Assembly (NCBI RefSeq): GCF_029893235.1
Contig: NZ_JARXWE010000001.1
Span: 62,001-126,000 of the forward strand
Source: Dysgonomonas sp. PH5-45
Lineage (GTDB): Bacteria; Bacteroidota; Bacteroidia; Bacteroidales; Dysgonomonadaceae
Direction: 5' to 3'
DNA: 64,000 nucleotides
In this document: in pieces, positions 61,564-64,000 of the stretch
Layout: every line of letters begins with the position of its first letter
Position numbering within the stretch: the first letter of the stretch is position 1
The notes under the pieces: generated by a model
Seen by the model: only the letters and a program-made list of their open reading frames with translations
The model's database searches: none
Told to the model about the DNA's origin: nothing
Program-made: the position numbers and the translations under genes

Positions 61564-62692
61564 ATCTTTGCGTAAGGTGTTTTCTTACTTGAGGCGTTAT
61601 GCCCGGTATATAACAATAGCATTCAATGTTGTAGCATTGGTACTATTGTTGTGCTCTTATTTGGCATGGTCGGTATCGCCTGCGCAAACTACAGCTTTTG
61701 CCTATATAGGCATTGGGTTCATTTTTGTTTTCGTAGTAAATATCCTTTTTGTTTTGCTCTGGTTTATAGTGGGTTTGTGGAAATACGGGTTAGTGGCCTT
61801 GGTATGTATCCTTTTGTGTTGGAAACCTATACTCACTTACTTCCCAATGCACGGCCGAACCAAAGATGTGCCGGAAGATTGTTTCAAACTGTTGTCGTAC
61901 AACGTGTTTATTTTTAACTGGGACATGAACTGGAAAAAAGGCCCCGACCAAAACCCTATCATTAAATACATAAACGACAGCGATGCGGATATTGTCTGTC
62001 TGCAGGAATTTGCTTACGAAAAGAAAAAACGGCAATCGCTCGAACAAGTTCTGAAAGAAACCTTCCCCGATTATCCATATAGCTCTATCGTTAACCTCAG
62101 AGCCAGAGAAAGTAATATTATATACGGACTGTTGTGTCTGTCAAAATATCCGATAGAAAGCTCAACGCAAATACCCATCGAAGCACGCGACAATGGCGCA
62201 GTTCTCTGTAAGCTGAATGTTAAGGGAAAAACCGTATCTTTATTTATCAATCATTTGGAATCGAACCGCATTACAGCAAACGATAAGAAACTATACAGCG
62301 AATTTATGAAAGAAAAAACGGCGGAGAAGTTCGATAGTGTTACTCACAATATCAGGCAAAAACTGAATATAGCTTACCAGACCCGTGCCCGCCAAGCCGA
62401 TTTGATTTCCGAATGGATAAAAAACCAAGACTCGGACGCCATCATAGTTTGTGGCGATTTTAACGACACACCCATATCGTATGCTTATAACCGCATAAAA
62501 GGAGACTTGAACGACGCTTATTACGAAACAGGCTTCGGCCCCGGAATATCATACCATGCCAATTATTTTTGGTTTAGGATAGACCATATTATGCACTCTC
62601 AGAATCTGGAAGCGTTCAACTGTACGGTTGATAGGAGCATAAAAAACTCCGACCATTATCCCATCTATTCATATCTGAGATTTAAAGATTAA
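61547..62692 (+). CDS. Membrane-anchored endonuclease/exonuclease/phosphatase (EEP) protein
   Basis: 381 residues: three hydrophobic segments at about 17-100, then the EEP domain with LLSYNVFIFNWD, DIVCLQEFAYEKK (Glu), IIVCGDFNDTPISYAY and the terminal SDHYPIYSYLRF (His). The active residues are all present. The substrate may be a nucleic acid or a phospholipid; membrane anchoring favours a lipid or an envelope task. It begins inside the end of rhomboid 2, so the three genes form one tight unit. Confidence 0.88.
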   Translation: MPAINKSLRKVFSYLRRYARYITIAFNVVALVLLLCSYLAWSVSPAQTTAFAYIGIGFIFVFVVNILFVLLWFIVGLWKYGLVALVCILLCWKPILTYFPMHGRTKDVPEDCFKLLSYNVFIFNWDMNWKKGPDQNPIIKYINDSDADIVCLQEFAYEKKKRQSLEQVLKETFPDYPYSSIVNLRARESNIIYGLLCLSKYPIESSTQIPIEARDNGAVLCKLNVKGKTVSLFINHLESNRITANDKKLYSEFMKEKTAEKFDSVTHNIRQKLNIAYQTRARQADLISEWIKNQDSDAIIVCGDFNDTPISYAYNRIKGDLNDAYYETGFGPGISYHANYFWFRIDHIMHSQNLEAFNCTVDRSIKNSDHYPIYSYLRFKD

Positions 62693-62709
62693 ATGAACAC
62701 AAAAAAATT

Positions 62710-63069
62710 ATGTATAAAATAAGTAAACAATTTTCGTTTTCGGCATCACATATATTAGAAGGCTTACCGGCCAACCATTCTTGTGCCCGTTTGCATGGGC
62801 ATAACTATGTGGTAAGGGTTTATCTGAAGTCCGAAACTTTGAACCAGATTGGTTTTGTTGAAGACTATAAGGCGCTGAATTTTGTGAAAGACTATATCGA
62901 TGCTAACCTCGACCACCGGCATCTGAACGATGTACTACCTTTTAACCCGACAGCCGAACGTATAGCCAAGTATCTTTTTGACCTTTTCAAGAAGGATATT
63001 CCGGAACTATACGCTGTGGAAGTTTGCGAAAGCCCCAAAACATCGGCCATATATGAAGCTGACTGTTAA
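62710..63069 (+). CDS. queD: 6-carboxy-tetrahydropterin synthase QueD
   Basis: 119 residues of the 6-pyruvoyl-tetrahydropterin synthase fold: FSASHILEGLPANHSCARLH with zinc histidines, LHGHNYVVRV, LDHRHLNDVLPF and the Glu in CESPKTSAIYEAD. The partner queE directly after it (17-base overlap) places it in 7-cyano-7-deazaguanine (preQ0) synthesis for queuosine tRNA. Confidence 0.94.
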   Translation: MYKISKQFSFSASHILEGLPANHSCARLHGHNYVVRVYLKSETLNQIGFVEDYKALNFVKDYIDANLDHRHLNDVLPFNPTAERIAKYLFDLFKKDIPELYAVEVCESPKTSAIYEADC

Positions 63070-63634
63070 CGAAATATTCTATTCCCTGCAAGGAGAGGGT
63101 GGGCGCACGGGCGAGGCTTCGATATTTGTTCGCCTAACGAAGTGCAATCTGGCCTGTTCTTTTTGCGATACGGACTTTTCTCACGGGCAGGATATGACTC
63201 CCGGCGAAATACTGAGCATCATTGCTGCTTATCCTTGCAAATGGATTATATGGACAGGAGGTGAGCCAACCCTTCAACTAAGGGACGAACACTTGCAGGT
63301 GTTCCGTGAAGCGGGATATAAACAAGCCATCGAGACAAATGGTACAAACCCTGTTCCGTCGTTGATAGACTATATTGCTTGCAGTCCTAAGGTGAAATAC
63401 GAGAGCGTGAAGGAATGTATCCCCTTTGCCCACGAAATCCGCATTCCCGTATCGGTGGGTGATGCGATTCCCGATATAAGTATGTTTCCCCAAGCCGACA
63501 GATATTTCCTAAGCCCTGTTTTTGATGGCGAAGAGCCGAACCCGGAAAACATTAATTACACTATCGAGCACATAAAAAAACACCCCGAGTGGGCATTGAG
63601 CCTGCAAATGCATAAACTGATAAAAATTCAATGA
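63053..63634 (+). CDS. queE: 7-carboxy-7-deazaguanine synthase QueE
   Basis: 193 residues, a short radical-SAM enzyme. Cluster motif KCNLACSFCDTDF (C-x3-C-x2-C), then WTGGEPTLQ and ETNGTN. The ATG at 63053 is chosen, as MKLTVNEIFYSLQGEGGRTG is the family start; it overlaps queD by 17 bases. Its stop overlaps the RNase Z start (ATGA). It converts the QueD product to 7-carboxy-7-deazaguanine. Confidence 0.95.
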   Translation: MKLTVNEIFYSLQGEGGRTGEASIFVRLTKCNLACSFCDTDFSHGQDMTPGEILSIIAAYPCKWIIWTGGEPTLQLRDEHLQVFREAGYKQAIETNGTNPVPSLIDYIACSPKVKYESVKECIPFAHEIRIPVSVGDAIPDISMFPQADRYFLSPVFDGEEPNPENINYTIEHIKKHPEWALSLQMHKLIKIQ

Positions 63635-64000
63635 AAAGGTTCGAACTCAATATACTGGGCTGTGGATCGGCTTTGCCTACACAACAACATTGGCCTTCGT
63701 CGCAAATAGTGAATGTGCGCGATAAGCTTTTCATGGTCGATTGCGGTGAGGGGGCACAGCTACAATTCCGGAAAACAAGATTGGGTTTCAACCGTCTGAA
63801 CCGTATATTCATTTCGCATCTGCATGGCGACCATTGCTTCGGGCTTATGGGGCTAATCTCTACTTTGGCACTTCTGGGGCGTACCGGCGATTTGGTTATT
63901 CATGCCGTTAGCGATATTGAGCAGGTTATGCAGCCGCAGCTCGATTATTTCTGTCGCGAAATGCCGTATAAGGTCGTATTTGAGGCTTTCGACGCATCTA
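63631..64000 (+). CDS. rnz: Ribonuclease Z (partial, cut by window end)
   Basis: The first 123 residues are visible: MKRFELNILGCGSALPTQQH, MVDCGEGAQLQFRK, and the zinc motif SHLHGDHCFGLMGL. RNase Z trims tRNA 3' ends. The ATG overlaps the queE stop, which couples two tRNA-maturation genes. It runs off the right edge of the window. Confidence 0.95.
   Translation, partial: MKRFELNILGCGSALPTQQHWPSSQIVNVRDKLFMVDCGEGAQLQFRKTRLGFNRLNRIFISHLHGDHCFGLMGLISTLALLGRTGDLVIHAVSDIEQVMQPQLDYFCREMPYKVVFEAFDAS

Overview
The window is a chromosomal segment of a Gram-negative member of the Bacteroidota, most likely order Bacteroidales. A Dysgonomonas- or Proteiniphilum-like genus would fit, but I cannot fix the genus. 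The main evidence is an LpxC-FabZ fusion inside an lpxD-lpxC/fabZ-lpxA cluster, a PorZ-type protein of type IX secretion, a lipoprotein TamL, a FISUMP-domain surface protein, several Bacteroidota-restricted DUF families, and many promoters of the Bacteroidota type (TTTG, about 20 bases, TAnnTTTG). Most of the window is well-packed housekeeping sequence without prophage, integrase, transposase or CRISPR array.

Layout. 1-5.6 kb: TetR regulator, murF, convergent terminator, then a leftward group with oxyR, yggS and DUF4494, and a GNAT-YoaP protein. 5.6-10 kb: tamL (leftward) and the potassium transporter kup (rightward). 10.1-12.9 kb: a compact restriction-modification cassette (cytosine-5 methyltransferase, PD-(D/E)XK nuclease, Vsr mismatch endonuclease) between convergent kup and porZ. 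13-17.4 kb: porZ and the putrescine pair aguA-aguB. 17.5-23.3 kb: ftsK, a VanW-domain gene, lolA, trxB and a nucleotidyltransferase-fold gene. 23.5-25.5 kb: ychF, a tRNA-Arg(CCU), DUF5606. 25.7-27.7 kb: two tandem paralogues of a secreted DUF6624-like family. 27.8-31.1 kb: lipid A genes. 31.2-34.9 kb: DUF4251, a membrane protein, purD, and a divergent peptide deformylase with a signal peptide. 35-39.8 kb: a PEPCK/HPr-kinase-fold protein, a thioredoxin-like exported protein, a SulP permease. 39.9-46.2 kb: rpmH (too short for routine ORF calling), cvpA, patatin, alpha-amylase, prs, psd-pssA-DUF4834. 46.3-50.5 kb: three leftward surface-protein genes sharing one N-terminal module, preceded by a 650-base regulatory region with a (CT)15 tract and a long inverted repeat, then a head-GIN lipoprotein. 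50.7-56.9 kb: cysteine desulfidase, cbpM-cbpA, a DNA-deoxyinosine glycosylase, recG, a helix-hairpin-helix protein. 57.4-64 kb: tryptophanase, a gene-free region with divergent promoter boxes and a possible small RNA, HU, two overlapping rhomboid genes, an EEP-family protein, queD, queE, and the start of RNase Z, cut by the window edge.

Themes. Envelope building dominates (lipid A, phosphatidylethanolamine via PssA and Psd, TamL, LolA, PorZ, FtsK, MurF). The accessory parts most worth following are the R-M-Vsr cassette, the tandem DUF6624-like pair, the three-gene modular surface operon with its repeat-bearing leader, the exported deformylase, and the gene-free promoter region next to tryptophanase. 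Assignments rest on reading motifs by eye; no database search was run.
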